A stretch of DNA of 64,000 bases from Thermococcus sp. M36 (GTDB lineage Archaea > Methanobacteriota_B > Thermococci > Thermococcales > Thermococcaceae): positions 441,991 to 505,990 of the forward strand of contig NZ_SNUH01000002.1 in NCBI RefSeq assembly GCF_012027355.1, in the 5' to 3' direction. The notes below the pieces were generated by a model, which saw only the letters and a program-made list of their open reading frames with translations, was not told the origin of the DNA and did not search any database. Positions 20,035 to 28,324 of this stretch are shown one piece after another. Made by a program: the position numbers and the translations under genes. Numbering within the stretch: the stretch's first letter is position 1; every line of letters starts with the position of its first letter.

Positions 20035-20284
20035 ACAATGCGGCGTTCCATACTCCGATGCCCCATGCAATACAGGAGTGATTGTTTTTGGCTGTCCTGA
20101 AGGTTCCCTGAATCCCAACGCTAGCCCACAGATTCTCGGGCGGGATTGCTTTTGGCGGCTTTAAACTGAGGGGGCTCGTTTTTGGCGAGGCTGATGAGCC
20201 TCAGAAGGATTCAGGGTTAGTTCTTACTCTGATTATTCCCTCGTTTTTGGGACACATTTTTGAATCGTTAGAGGAGGTGTTAGA
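20035..20284 (+). promoter_or_regulatory. long structured upstream region of trpB2
   Basis: A promoter-like CGAAAGG-CTCTTAAAC at 20021-20036 predicts a start near 20062, leaving about 220 bases before trpB2. Arms CCCTGAATCC (20106-20115) and GGATTCAGGG (20207-20216) are perfectly complementary. Between them are GCCC/GGGC (20124-20127, 20138-20141) and GAGGCT/AGCCTC (20187-20192, 20197-20202), giving a possible three-way junction. The word G(T/C)TTTTGG occurs four times, at 20084, 20148, 20178 and 20243. A second TATA-like CTTTAAAC at 20159-20166 would instead give a short leader. Confidence 0.45.
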
Positions 20285-21610
20285 ATGAAAGCCGTTCTGC
20301 CGGATGGAAAGATACCCAGGAAATGGTACAACATACTGCCAGACCTTCCGGAACCCCTGGCACCGCCGCTTGACCCGGAAACCGATGAGCCCATGGAACC
20401 GGAGAAGTTGCTGAGGATTTTCGCGGAGGAGTTAGTAAAGCAGGAGATGAGCACCGAGCGCTACATTGAGATTCCGAGGAAGGTCCGTGAGCTCTACGCC
20501 AAGATAGGGCGGCCGACACCTCTCTTTAGGGCCACAAACCTCGAGAAAGCCCTGGGAACTCCGGCAAGGATTTACTTTAAGTACGAGGGTGCAACGGTGA
20601 CGGGAAGCCACAAGATAAACACCGCCTTGGCCCAGGCCTACTATGCCAAGGAGCAGGGGATTGAGAAGCTTATAACGGAAACCGGAGCCGGACAGTGGGG
20701 AACGGCTTTAAGCCTGGCCGGGGCGCTGCTTGGACTCAAGGTCAGGGTTTACATGGCCCGCGCCAGCTACGCCCAGAAGCCCTACAGGAAGACAATAATG
20801 CGCCTCTACGGGGCGGAGGTCTATCCAAGCCCGAGCGAAAGGACTGAAATCGGGCGGAGATTCCTGAGGGAGGATCCCAACCATCCAGGGGGCCTTGGAA
20901 TAGCCATCAGCGAGGCCATAGAGGACGTTCTCCGCGATGGGAATGCCCGCTACGCCCTCGGGAGTGTCTTGAATCACGTCCTCATGCATCAGACCGTCAT
21001 AGGACTCGAGGCCATGGAGCAGATGAGGGAGTTTGAAGAGCCGGACGTTATAATCGGCTGCGTTGGCGGTGGAAGCAACTTCGCCGGCTTGGCATATCCC
21101 TTCGTTAAGGAGGTCCTCGAAGGGAAAGCCGACTACGAGTTCATAGCGGTCGAGCCCAGGGCAGCCCCCACAATGACCAGGGGAGTTTACAGGTACGACT
21201 TCGGGGATTCCGGCGGCTACACACCAAAGATGAAGATGCACACCCTCGGTCACACCTACTACGTGCCCCCGATCCACGCCGGGGGACTGCGCTACCACGG
21301 CCTCGCCCCAACGCTCAGCGTCCTCATAAACCACGGAGTAGTCACTCCGGTGGCCTATCATCAGAACGACGTTTTCCGGGCGGCGGAGCTCTTTACGAGG
21401 ACCGAAGGAATAATCCCGGCCCCAGAGAGCGCCCACGCAGTAAAAGGAGCTATAGGCCAGGCCATAAGGGCAAAAGCGGAGGGAAGGGAAGAGGTCATCC
21501 TCTTCAATCTCAGCGGGCATGGACTCCTCGACCTCAAGGGATACGAGGACTACCTCGATGGAAAACTCGAGGACTACGAACCGGAGCACTTTCCGGCGCT
21601 TGGGGGCTGA
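20285..21610 (+). CDS. trpB2: tryptophan synthase beta chain, TrpB2 type
   Basis: A 441-residue PLP enzyme. It has the TrpB2-type N-terminal extension ([17 protein letters not shown]) and the PLP lysine in TGSHKINTA near residue 110; the phosphate loop reads [10 protein letters not shown] and LSGHG lies near the end. TrpB2 proteins condense serine and indole but lack the surface used by TrpA; no trpA is nearby. The ATG follows GAGGAGGTG. The last 37 bases overlap the 3' end of rnp3 on the other strand. Confidence 0.92.
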   Translation: MKAVLPDGKIPRKWYNILPDLPEPLAPPLDPETDEPMEPEKLLRIFAEELVKQEMSTERYIEIPRKVRELYAKIGRPTPLFRATNLEKALGTPARIYFKYEGATVTGSHKINTALAQAYYAKEQGIEKLITETGAGQWGTALSLAGALLGLKVRVYMARASYAQKPYRKTIMRLYGAEVYPSPSERTEIGRRFLREDPNHPGGLGIAISEAIEDVLRDGNARYALGSVLNHVLMHQTVIGLEAMEQMREFEEPDVIIGCVGGGSNFAGLAYPFVKEVLEGKADYEFIAVEPRAAPTMTRGVYRYDFGDSGGYTPKMKMHTLGHTYYVPPIHAGGLRYHGLAPTLSVLINHGVVTPVAYHQNDVFRAAELFTRTEGIIPAPESAHAVKGAIGQAIRAKAEGREEVILFNLSGHGLLDLKGYEDYLDGKLEDYEPEHFPALGG

Positions 21611-22302
21611 GCCCCCCAAACTTTTTTCAGAAGCCTCCTCGGATAGAAGTTCAGGCTCGCCCTCGCCCTTGGGGCGTCCATGCCTATGTTTCTCCCGAGA
21701 CCCATCAGATCACCGGGTCCGCGAACCTCCCACCTCGTCTCCGCGGAGCTCGTGATGAACCTCGGCACACCGTATTTGTCCACCAGCTGCCAGGTCTTCG
21801 TCATGAAGCGGAGGATCTGAACCCTCTCGTAGGGGCCCGCAGAGAGCAGGGGCGCGAGGGAGAACCCTATGGCGACTCCCCTCCTGGCGGCCATTCCCGC
21901 AAGAGTGTGGTCAAATCCCGGATCCTTTCTCCCGAACCAGGGGCTTATGAGGGCATCAACACCGTTCTCAATGGCAAGGCGGTTCACCCTCATATCGCCG
22001 CCCTGAACGTAGAGGAGGGCACGGAGGTTTCTCTTCTTTACCTCCTTTATCAGACCCGGCCTGCTTGTAACGAGCAGGAGGGCGACCTTTTCGTACCTCT
22101 CACGGAGGAGCCTGAGCTCATCCTTGAGCTCGCCCCAGTCGGGGGGACCATCAAGAACGAGCTTCCTCGTGAAGACGACCTCATCAAACCACTCACTGGC
22201 CAGCTCGTAGGCTTCCTCGCTCCTCACGTCCATCTCAACGAAGTGGTCGCGGGAGAAGGATACCTCCCCCTCCCCATCCTCAAGGGGCGTCCCGACGCTC
22301 AT
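21574..22302 (-). CDS. rnp3: RNase P protein subunit p30 (Rnp3)
   Basis: A 242-residue TIM-barrel-like protein homologous to human Rpp30, one of the archaeal RNase P proteins that help process tRNA 5' ends. Recognisable parts are [40 protein letters not shown]-type strand-loop motifs and the end [27 protein letters not shown]. The ATG at 22302 overlaps the stop of the upstream gene as ATGA, which settles the start. Part of a conserved COG1325-rnp3 pair. Confidence 0.92.
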   Translation of the reverse strand: MSVGTPLEDGEGEVSFSRDHFVEMDVRSEEAYELASEWFDEVVFTRKLVLDGPPDWGELKDELRLLRERYEKVALLLVTSRPGLIKEVKKRNLRALLYVQGGDMRVNRLAIENGVDALISPWFGRKDPGFDHTLAGMAARRGVAIGFSLAPLLSAGPYERVQILRFMTKTWQLVDKYGVPRFITSSAETRWEVRGPGDLMGLGRNIGMDAPRARASLNFYPRRLLKKVWGAQPPSAGKCSGS

Positions 22303-22754
22303 TCCTCCAGCCACTCCCGAACGGCTCTGACGACCGCTTCCTTCCTCATGGGGAAGGCCTTGACCTTTATCCTGACCTGCACCACGTCCGACCCCTCATC
22401 TATTTCCGACTCGCCGAGATACGCTTTCTGCTTGTTGAAGCGGACGTAGAAGGTTCCCTCCTCATCGACCTTCTCATCAATGTGGTCCAGGAGGTAGCGC
22501 CTGTCCCCCTCGCTCAGCAACTCTTTGAAGTAGTCTATGAACAGCCTAACGGCCTTGCTCCGCTTGATTTCGACGTTGACGACCTTAATGGGGTTGCCGA
22601 AGAACCCCGTGGTCTCGTCGATATCGAAGATTATGTCCTCCTCATCTATCTCCTCGGGGATGAAGGTCGCTATCGCCTCAAGAACCTTGTCCTCGTCCTC
22701 GGTGGCGTGGATAAACGTGGTAATTCTGATGTGATGCGCCCTTATCTTTGCCAT
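22299..22754 (-). CDS. COG1325 family RNA-binding protein (exosome-associated neighbourhood)
   Basis: A 151-residue protein beginning MAKIRAHHIRITTFIHATED, typical of the archaeal COG1325 family, which is annotated as an exosome or RNA-binding subunit. It has two similar alpha/beta halves. It precedes rnp3 with an ATGA overlap. In many archaea rpl15e lies immediately upstream of this pair; here rpl15e is 3.8 kb away, separated by accessory genes. The exact function has not been settled to my knowledge. Confidence 0.82.
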   Translation of the reverse strand: MAKIRAHHIRITTFIHATEDEDKVLEAIATFIPEEIDEEDIIFDIDETTGFFGNPIKVVNVEIKRSKAVRLFIDYFKELLSEGDRRYLLDHIDEKVDEEGTFYVRFNKQKAYLGESEIDEGSDVVQVRIKVKAFPMRKEAVVRAVREWLEE

Positions 22755-22871
22755 TTGTTCTCACCGGGGTTGATTCGACGCCGTGCTTTAAAAGGTAACT
22801 CACGAAACTGTTAGGCAACAATTATAAACTTGTCCCACTAAAATGATATTGGTGGGAAAACGCTGGCGAAA

Positions 22872-23090
22872 GTGGATTCGAAGAGGAGGTTATACATCTC
22901 GAAAGAACTGAGGAAGAGCCTTCCTCAAGAAGTCTATCTCATCAGGGTCGAGGACGGTATTCTCATAATCCCCAAACCGGACGATTCCCTAAAGGAGCTC
23001 GAAGAACTGGGTAAGAGGCTCCCCAACTTGACACTTGAAGAGCTAAAGAGGGAGATAATAAGGGAAGTCGAAAAGCTCGCAGGTAAGTGA
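22872..23090 (+). CDS. vapB: AbrB/VapB-type antitoxin
   Basis: A 72-residue swapped-hairpin antitoxin: VDSKRRLYISKELRKSL near the N-terminus is a variant of the AbrB pattern VDSKGRIYIPKEIR, followed by VYLIRVEDGILIIPKP and an acidic helix that would wrap around the toxin. The GTG at 22872 lacks a close ribosome binding site. The frame is open upstream to 22842, and a CTG at 22863 sits six bases after GGTGGG, so initiation may occur there. It is followed by the remains of a PIN-domain toxin. Confidence 0.7.
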   Translation: MDSKRRLYISKELRKSLPQEVYLIRVEDGILIIPKPDDSLKELEELGKRLPNLTLEELKREIIREVEKLAGK

Positions 23091-23091
23091 G

Positions 23092-23410
23092 ATGGTCTAA
23101 CACCAATACCGATTTCTTCCTCGCCCTGCTGAAGCCCAACGACTGGCTTAAGGACAACGCCAAGAGAATCTACGAGAGGTATAAAGGAGATATAACTACC
23201 TCAGAAACAACCTTTATAGAGCTCCTTCTCCTCGCCAAAAGGTTCAATCTCGATCCGGTAAGGATCACCGCCGACTACATGAAGGAGCACAACCTCAACC
23301 CCCTCAATGCCTTTTAGGCCACTCACTGCGAGGGAACGATAATCAGCCCGGACAAGGCCTTCGACAGGGTGGGGATCAAAAGGATAAAGCTCGAAAGTTC
23401 GGAAGAATAG
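23092..23410 (+). pseudogene. vapC: decayed VapC-type PIN-domain toxin
   Basis: The ATG at 23092 (one base after vapB) runs into TAA after two codons. A different frame from GTG 23087 reads NTNTDFFLALLKPNDWLKDN, clearly a PIN domain. After NPLNAF an in-frame TAG (23315-23317) is followed by ATHCEGTIISPDKAFDRVG and a final TAG at 23410. Relative to normal VapC the first Asp is Asn and out of frame, about 25 residues seem missing before YMKEHNLN, and DAF is NAF. The toxin is almost certainly inactive. Confidence 0.7.
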
Positions 23411-23489
23411 TGAATGCAGTTCAGTCTCATAGGGATATTCTCAACACCCAGCATGAGATTCAGCTAAAAAGGCCAGGAGGGTGTTAGAG

Positions 23490-23954
23490 TCACTCCGAGC
23501 CCCCGCCGGTATTGCCCCCGGTCACTGCCATTGCCCAGCCGATTATGAGCATCATTGAAGCACCAGCCGTAAGCGCTATAGGCAACAGGTATTCCTCGGG
23601 AAGGTATGGAGCCCTTTGGCATACTCCTTCAGGAGAGACTTCCCAGGGAGTTAGAATCGCATCTAAGGGCGTGGAGAGGGGGAGTGTGAGGAAAAACGAG
23701 AGTACCCATACTGGAAGTCCAATGCCCACAAAGCTATCTTTGCCAAGGAGCCTTCCGAGGAGGTATCCGAGGCAGAAGAAGATTGCCGAGGGAATCAGAA
23801 GGCCCAGGTGCAGGCTTCGATAGGTGGAGGCAAAATCTGATGTTCCTGCTTTTCTCATCTCGTTCATGGATATCGAGACCACTGCCCAGCCAATCACAGA
23901 GGAGGAAATAATCAAAGAGAGTGTCAGGATAAGCAACACCCTTTGGCCTCTCAT
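23490..23954 (-). CDS. four-helix membrane protein, function unknown
   Basis: A 154-residue protein with hydrophobic segments near residues 6-28, 48-65, 73-92 and 123-145. I recognise no family. ATG 23954 has GAGGTGATT at good spacing; the frame extends to 23975 upstream. It follows the secreted beta-propeller-like gene on the same strand with a 10-base gap and probably belongs to the same accessory transcription unit. Base composition is lower in G+C than the housekeeping genes. Confidence 0.65.
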   Translation of the reverse strand: MRGQRVLLILTLSLIISSSVIGWAVVSISMNEMRKAGTSDFASTYRSLHLGLLIPSAIFFCLGYLLGRLLGKDSFVGIGLPVWVLSFFLTLPLSTPLDAILTPWEVSPEGVCQRAPYLPEEYLLPIALTAGASMMLIIGWAMAVTGGNTGGGSE

Positions 23955-23964
23955 ACAATCACCT

Positions 23965-25215
23965 CTACGACTCACGTTTGGCCAACATTAGAGTGACCAC
24001 GAGTATTACCGCGATTAAGGGCGCAATACCCACGTATTCTCCATTGTTCCACCGTTTCTCGGATCGGGGTTTAAATCCGGAATGTTCTTCACCAGAACGT
24101 TCCGTTCTCTGCACTACCAGCACATTCAAAGGGACGTCTGGTGCACTGAACTCCGCAGGGCGAATTTCCACTTGAACCGGCATCTCACTGAAAGGTACCA
24201 ACCCCATGTAACACTTTCCTGCTTCGGCATTTTTTTCAGGATTAATCTTAAGCAGAGCCCCGTTTGAGAGAACACGTAAGGAGCCATCAACGATTTCTGC
24301 GACCTTCCCGGTAGTATTGAGATACGCTAAGGGGGTTCCATTTTCATCAATGACAAAAGTCCCCGTCGTGGTTCCAAGAGCGCACATCTTTTCGTTACAG
24401 GATACACCCCGTACTTTTATACTCCAGAAGTCGTCCCAATCTTCCTCGCGGGGACATTGATAGGAATTAAACCACTTAATTTCACCGTCCGAAGAAACCT
24501 GCAGGACAAAGTAATCGGCTATCCACGGCGCATCGCTTCCACCGCCGTAGACACCTGCAAAGACGGCATAACCCCCCAATGGTGATGATTCCTCAGGCCT
24601 ATCATAATAACCCGTGTTGAGGACTTCGGCCCAGTTGAGAGTCCCGTTTAACGAAATCACCGCGAGGAAAATGTGAGACTTGGGGTCTTCGGAAAAACTG
24701 GCGGTTCCCGCTACGATGATTATCTTTTCAATGTATGTTATGGTGGTTAGTTGTACACTTCCACTGGACAATGATTCGTTGATTCGCCCCAGTGTAAGCC
24801 GGCCGGTCCATAGAACGTTCCCGTTTGAGTCCAGAACCCCAACAATGTTTCCACGGGTAAACGCAACGTTTCCATTTGGCAGAGCCGTTGCATCATCCAC
24901 GCTCATGTTTTTTGCCCAGATGAGGTCCCCATCTGTACTGAACTTGGCTAGAACTTCATCGCCTACAAGAAGAACGCCATCACTGGCCGAGACAATGTTA
25001 AGAACATGAATTTCGTCTGGAATTTTGATGGTCCATTCAGGAATCCCGGTAAGGGTCATCTTTACTATGGTGCCGTTCTCTGTTAGAGCGTACATTCCCC
25101 CCTCTGAAATCACGGCATCTCCGAGCGTCCAGTTTTGAGCGAGCGCATTGTCCGGATATGTGGTGGTTAAAATCATAACAACAAAAAGAACAAAGATAGA
25201 AACTCGTCGGTTCAC
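23965..25215 (-). CDS. secreted, C-terminally anchored beta-propeller-like protein
   Basis: A 416-residue protein. Residues 1-27 are a signal peptide (SIFVLFVVMILTTTYP ... ALA-Q). Repeats of the type GGMYALTENGTIVKMTLTG, ADEVLAKFSTDGDLIWAKN-like and GNIVGVLDSNGNVLWTGRL, spaced about 40 residues apart, resemble PQQ-like propeller blades. A charged stretch and a C-terminal helix (IAPLIAVILVVTLMLAKRES) would anchor it in the membrane. It lies 12 bases after a secreted protein gene. A sensing or binding role outside the cell is an inference. Confidence 0.7.
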   Translation of the reverse strand: MNRRVSIFVLFVVMILTTTYPDNALAQNWTLGDAVISEGGMYALTENGTIVKMTLTGIPEWTIKIPDEIHVLNIVSASDGVLLVGDEVLAKFSTDGDLIWAKNMSVDDATALPNGNVAFTRGNIVGVLDSNGNVLWTGRLTLGRINESLSSGSVQLTTITYIEKIIIVAGTASFSEDPKSHIFLAVISLNGTLNWAEVLNTGYYDRPEESSPLGGYAVFAGVYGGGSDAPWIADYFVLQVSSDGEIKWFNSYQCPREEDWDDFWSIKVRGVSCNEKMCALGTTTGTFVIDENGTPLAYLNTTGKVAEIVDGSLRVLSNGALLKINPEKNAEAGKCYMGLVPFSEMPVQVEIRPAEFSAPDVPLNVLVVQRTERSGEEHSGFKPRSEKRWNNGEYVGIAPLIAVILVVTLMLAKRES

Positions 25216-25227
25216 CTCATTTCCCCC

Positions 25228-26283
25228 TCAGGACTTATACTCTCTCACGCCCTTAGGGTTGACCTCAACTCCGAATTTCAGCGTATCCGTTGGGATAATC
25301 ATCCAGTTGGCAACGTTGAACTTCGCTTGGGCCTCAAAGGATAGCCTGGCAGTGTTCCGCTTGGAGACAACGATAACACTGGGGTTTGCATCGAGGATTA
25401 TTCCATAAGCAGGTCTTGATAGGCGTCCACTTCCAATCCTCTTTACAAAGTCGTAGTGGACGAACTCAACATTCCTTCCAATCTCACGACTCTTAACCTT
25501 CCATCTGAACGTGACACCATCGTTGGTTTCTTCACTCGTTGATGCTGAGGCTGAATAACTGAGCAAGTTCCCCTCCACGTTTATTGTTGAAGTGTATGAG
25601 TAGTATTTTTTGGGTCCCCCATCCATTTTGGGTAGCCACTTGCTTATCCATATCTCCGAAAGGGGTATTCTGGTTGGGACACTTACATCGACGGTCATTT
25701 CATCAACGGCTATGTCGCTCCTCTTGGGATTGCCAGACTGATGGATTTCCACAAGGTAGTATGTCATCCCCGATGTCGTAGAGACGTAGCTAAATTCTGC
25801 CGTTACTCCCATCTCCATTGTGCTCCCAATGGAAGCCTTTTTCCATGTGACTGCCCCAATGTCAGTCCAATCCCTGGTTCGCCCCATTACCGATATCTTC
25901 CTGCATGTTGGTCTCTGCGAGAAGTGCTTTGCGTTTTTAATGAAGTCCCTCAGGACGGTCTCCTTTTTTACGGGCCCTTCTACGATGTAGTAATATACTC
26001 TACCGTTGGTATCCCTATATACTCCCACGAACGTTACTTGAGATAACCCATGGCTGGGGACTATTCTCAGCGTCAGGTTTTTGTGATCCATCTCTGTTAG
26101 AGCCTTCACCGCATCATCTCCATAAAAGTACATCATTTTGCCCATTGGAGTTGGCAGGAGTTCAATGTCCAGCGTATCGTTGTCAGATTCCTTTGCCCCC
26201 TCCGTTGATATATTTGTTCCAGCCGCCGTCACCCCAACCATCAGCAGTCCAAGCAGGACTGCCATCAACGGCTTCCACTTCAC
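25228..26283 (-). CDS. secreted protein, island family member 1
   Basis: A 351-residue protein starting at GTG 26283, after GAGGTGA. The signal peptide reads KWKPLMAVLLGLLMVGVTAA. The mature part has beta-strand-rich segments such as LTLRIVPSHG, VTFVGVYRDTNG and TFRWKVKSREIGRNVEFVHYDF. It aligns in outline with the protein at 33180-34373 (LTLRI ... ATFVGIALR ... TFKWYTDD ... EIQFEFYDLKKR). I recognise no database family. The downstream beta-propeller gene begins 12 bases after the stop. Confidence 0.7.
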   Translation of the reverse strand: MKWKPLMAVLLGLLMVGVTAAGTNISTEGAKESDNDTLDIELLPTPMGKMMYFYGDDAVKALTEMDHKNLTLRIVPSHGLSQVTFVGVYRDTNGRVYYYIVEGPVKKETVLRDFIKNAKHFSQRPTCRKISVMGRTRDWTDIGAVTWKKASIGSTMEMGVTAEFSYVSTTSGMTYYLVEIHQSGNPKRSDIAVDEMTVDVSVPTRIPLSEIWISKWLPKMDGGPKKYYSYTSTINVEGNLLSYSASASTSEETNDGVTFRWKVKSREIGRNVEFVHYDFVKRIGSGRLSRPAYGIILDANPSVIVVSKRNTARLSFEAQAKFNVANWMIIPTDTLKFGVEVNPKGVREYKS

Positions 26284-26330
26284 GGGGTTCACCTCACCAG
26301 GGTTTTGCATTATGTTCTAATCAGCTTATT

Positions 26331-26338
26331 CTTATAAA
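26331..26338 (-). promoter_or_regulatory. TATA box of island secreted gene 1
   Basis: TTTATAAG on the minus strand, 48 bases before the GTG at 26283. The word TGCAAAAC follows near the expected transcription start and recurs at the same place in the other two secreted genes of this type. Confidence 0.6.
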
Positions 26339-26353
26339 TCTTTCCTTTTACTT

Positions 26354-26541
26354 AACGTAAAAATTCTTTCTTTTTTTCGAGTATAAATTCGTTCCGAGTT
26401 GAGTTTTCCTGTTAGAATGAACCAAAAGAGGCCCAAGTAAAAGAGTTGCATAACGATGCAACGGATTGGAATCAAAACCTGAGGAAGGTTCAATCGGACT
26501 TTAAGCTGTTAACAGGGAGGCAATTAAAAGAATAGAGGGCA
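26354..26541. other. AT-rich spacer between rpl15e and the first secreted-protein cassette
   Basis: No gene is visible. It contains the word AGTAAAAGAGTTGCATAA (26436-26453), also found in nearly the same form at 36579-36596. It also has an inverted repeat GTTGCAT/ATGCAAC at 26445-26462. Confidence 0.5.
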
Positions 26542-27126
26542 TCACTTGCCCCTGCCCTTGTTGGCCCTTATGCTGGGCCTGACCTTCTCGGCGCCCTTAC
26601 CCTTGTTCCCAAGTCCCCTGCTCTTCCTGCCGGCGCTGGTGAGTCCACGGAAGACCCTGCCCTTGTGGGCCTTTCCGGCTATCCAGTTGATCTTGGGGTC
26701 AGCCTTGATGACCGGGTGGTGTGGGTCGACCATTATGACCTCAAACCACCTGTACATTCCGTCCTCGCCGACCCAGTAGCTGTTGAGGACCTCAAGGTTG
26801 GGGAACTTGCGAGCGGCCTTCTCCTCGGCTATCCACTGGAGGCTCTTCTTCGGGCTGTACTTGACCTGACCCATCTTGCTCGGCTTCCTTCCGCCCTTCC
26901 ACCTGGGCCTCTTCCTTCCGCCTTTCCTCACGCGAACGCGAACCATGACGTAGCCCTGCTTGGCCTGGTAGCCGAGGTTCCTAGCCCTGTCCAGCCTGGT
27001 CGGCCTCTCGATCCTCACGACGACCGGCTCTCTCCTCCACTTTATCATCCTAACCTTGAGAAGCTCCCCGACGTAGCTCTTCTTGGGGCTCTTCCAGGCT
27101 TCCCTAATGTACTTGTACATTCCCAT
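26542..27126 (-). CDS. rpl15e: 50S ribosomal protein L15e
   Basis: A 194-residue basic protein of the archaeal/eukaryotic large ribosomal subunit, starting [17 protein letters not shown] and containing [20 protein letters not shown] and a C-terminal Gly/Lys/Arg-rich tail. The first ATG (27126) is spaced seven to eight bases from GGAGG; the second, six bases later, is farther from it. Elsewhere in archaea the gene is next to COG1325 and rnp3; here an insertion of secreted and toxin genes separates them. Confidence 0.96.
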   Translation of the reverse strand: MGMYKYIREAWKSPKKSYVGELLKVRMIKWRREPVVVRIERPTRLDRARNLGYQAKQGYVMVRVRVRKGGRKRPRWKGGRKPSKMGQVKYSPKKSLQWIAEEKAARKFPNLEVLNSYWVGEDGMYRWFEVIMVDPHHPVIKADPKINWIAGKAHKGRVFRGLTSAGRKSRGLGNKGKGAEKVRPSIRANKGRGK

Positions 27127-27151
27127 CTTGCTCCCTCCTTCCGTGTTTGTG

Positions 27152-27189
27152 GTTCTCCCTTACGGGAACATCCCGCGGGCCCAGCCCGC
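27152..27189 (-). promoter_or_regulatory. hairpins in the rpl15e leader
   Basis: Two perfect or near-perfect stems lie between the predicted transcription start (about 27190) and the start codon. GCGGGC/GCCCGC has loop TGG (27175-27189). GTTCCC/GGGAGAAC has loop GTAA, a GNRA-type tetraloop (27152-27169). They could be a ribosomal-protein autoregulation element or simply GC-rich leader. Confidence 0.4.
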
Positions 27190-27213
27190 CCAGTCGGTCG
27201 AGGTTCGAGGTTG

Positions 27214-27224
27214 AGTTTTTAAGC
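27214..27224. promoter_or_regulatory. shared TATA element between rpl15e and the M24 peptidase
   Basis: GTTTTTAAGCC reads as a TATA box on both strands: GGCTTAAAAAC for rpl15e (start near 27190) and TTTTTAAG for the peptidase (start near 27248). Confidence 0.45.
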
Positions 27225-27253
27225 CTTGCGGAGTAGTTAACATGGTGAAACCG

Positions 27254-28324
27254 ATGCGCCTTCAAAAACTCGTATCCCTCATGAAGGAAAGGAACTTCGA
27301 CGGTGCTCTAATAAGCCCCGGAACGAACCTCTACTACCTCACGGGGCTGAGGATACACGAGGCAGGTGAGAGACTCACGATTTTGGTTGTAAGTGCCGAC
27401 GGCGATTACAGGCTCCTAGCTCCAAGCCTCTACGAGAACGTGGTCAGAAACTTCCCGGTTGCCTTCTGGCGCGACGGAGAGAACCCCTACGACAAGCTCG
27501 CCTGGATCCTGGCGGAGCTCCACCTTTCCAACGGCAGACTTCTGATAGAGGACACGATGCGCGCTGACTGGCTGATAAACGTCATAAGGCTCGGCCCCTT
27601 CGAGTTCTATCCCCTGAGCTCGCTCGTGAGGGAGCTCCGCATGAGGAAGGATAAGCACGAGATAGAGATGATGGGACATGCCGCCAAGGCCGCCGACAGG
27701 GTTTTCGAGGAGATTCTGAGCTGGGATTTGGTGGGAATGCGCGAGCGGGAGCTTGCCCTGAAGATAGAGCTCGCCATCAGGGAGCTCAGCGACGGGATCT
27801 CCTTCCCGCCGATAGTAGCGAGTGGAGAGAACGCGGCCAATCCCCACCACGAGCCCGGTGAGAGAAGGCTCAGAAAGGGGGACATGGTAATACTCGACTA
27901 CGGAGCGAGGTGGAAAGGCTACTGCTCGGACATCACAAGGACAATAGCCCTCGGCAGGCCGAACGAGAAGCTCGTGGAGATTTACGAGGTCGTCAAGGAG
28001 GCGCAGGAGAGAGCTTACAGGGCTGTCCGTGAGGGAGTTGAGGCTAAAGAGGTGGACAGAGCGGCAAGAGAGGTCATAGAGAAGGCCGGCTACGGCGAGT
28101 ACTTCACCCACCGGACGGGACACGGCCTTGGCCTGGACGTTCACGAGGAGCCGTACATCGGCCCGGACGGAAATGTAGCCCTCAAAAATGGCATGACCTT
28201 CACTGTGGAGCCCGGAGTGTACCTTCCCGGCCTCGGAGGGGTTCGCATAGAGGACGACGTCGTCGTTCACGATGGGAGAGGAAAAAGGCTGACAAGAGCG
28301 GAGAGGGAGCTCATCCAGCTTTGA
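27254..28324 (+). CDS. Xaa-Pro aminopeptidase / prolidase-like M24B metallopeptidase
   Basis: A 356-residue creatinase-fold peptidase that removes residues next to proline, probably in peptide catabolism. The N-terminal domain includes DGALISPGTNLYYLTGL. The dinuclear metal site is complete: two Asp in ILDYGARWKGYCSDITRT, His in HRTGHGLGLDVHE, Glu in TVEPGVYLPG and Glu in VRIEDDVVV. The predicted transcription start (about 27248) lies after the first ATG at 27242, so ATG 27254 preceded by GGTGAAA is preferred. Its end overlaps the amidohydrolase 3' end by 14 bases. Confidence 0.92.
   Translation: MRLQKLVSLMKERNFDGALISPGTNLYYLTGLRIHEAGERLTILVVSADGDYRLLAPSLYENVVRNFPVAFWRDGENPYDKLAWILAELHLSNGRLLIEDTMRADWLINVIRLGPFEFYPLSSLVRELRMRKDKHEIEMMGHAAKAADRVFEEILSWDLVGMRERELALKIELAIRELSDGISFPPIVASGENAANPHHEPGERRLRKGDMVILDYGARWKGYCSDITRTIALGRPNEKLVEIYEVVKEAQERAYRAVREGVEAKEVDRAAREVIEKAGYGEYFTHRTGHGLGLDVHEEPYIGPDGNVALKNGMTFTVEPGVYLPGLGGVRIEDDVVVHDGRGKRLTRAERELIQL

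Noticed and set aside
20100-20240. tRNA or C/D box RNA in the trpB2 upstream region
   Set aside because: GCTGATGA and CTGA occur, but the middle D' and C' boxes are missing, and no cloverleaf can be drawn.
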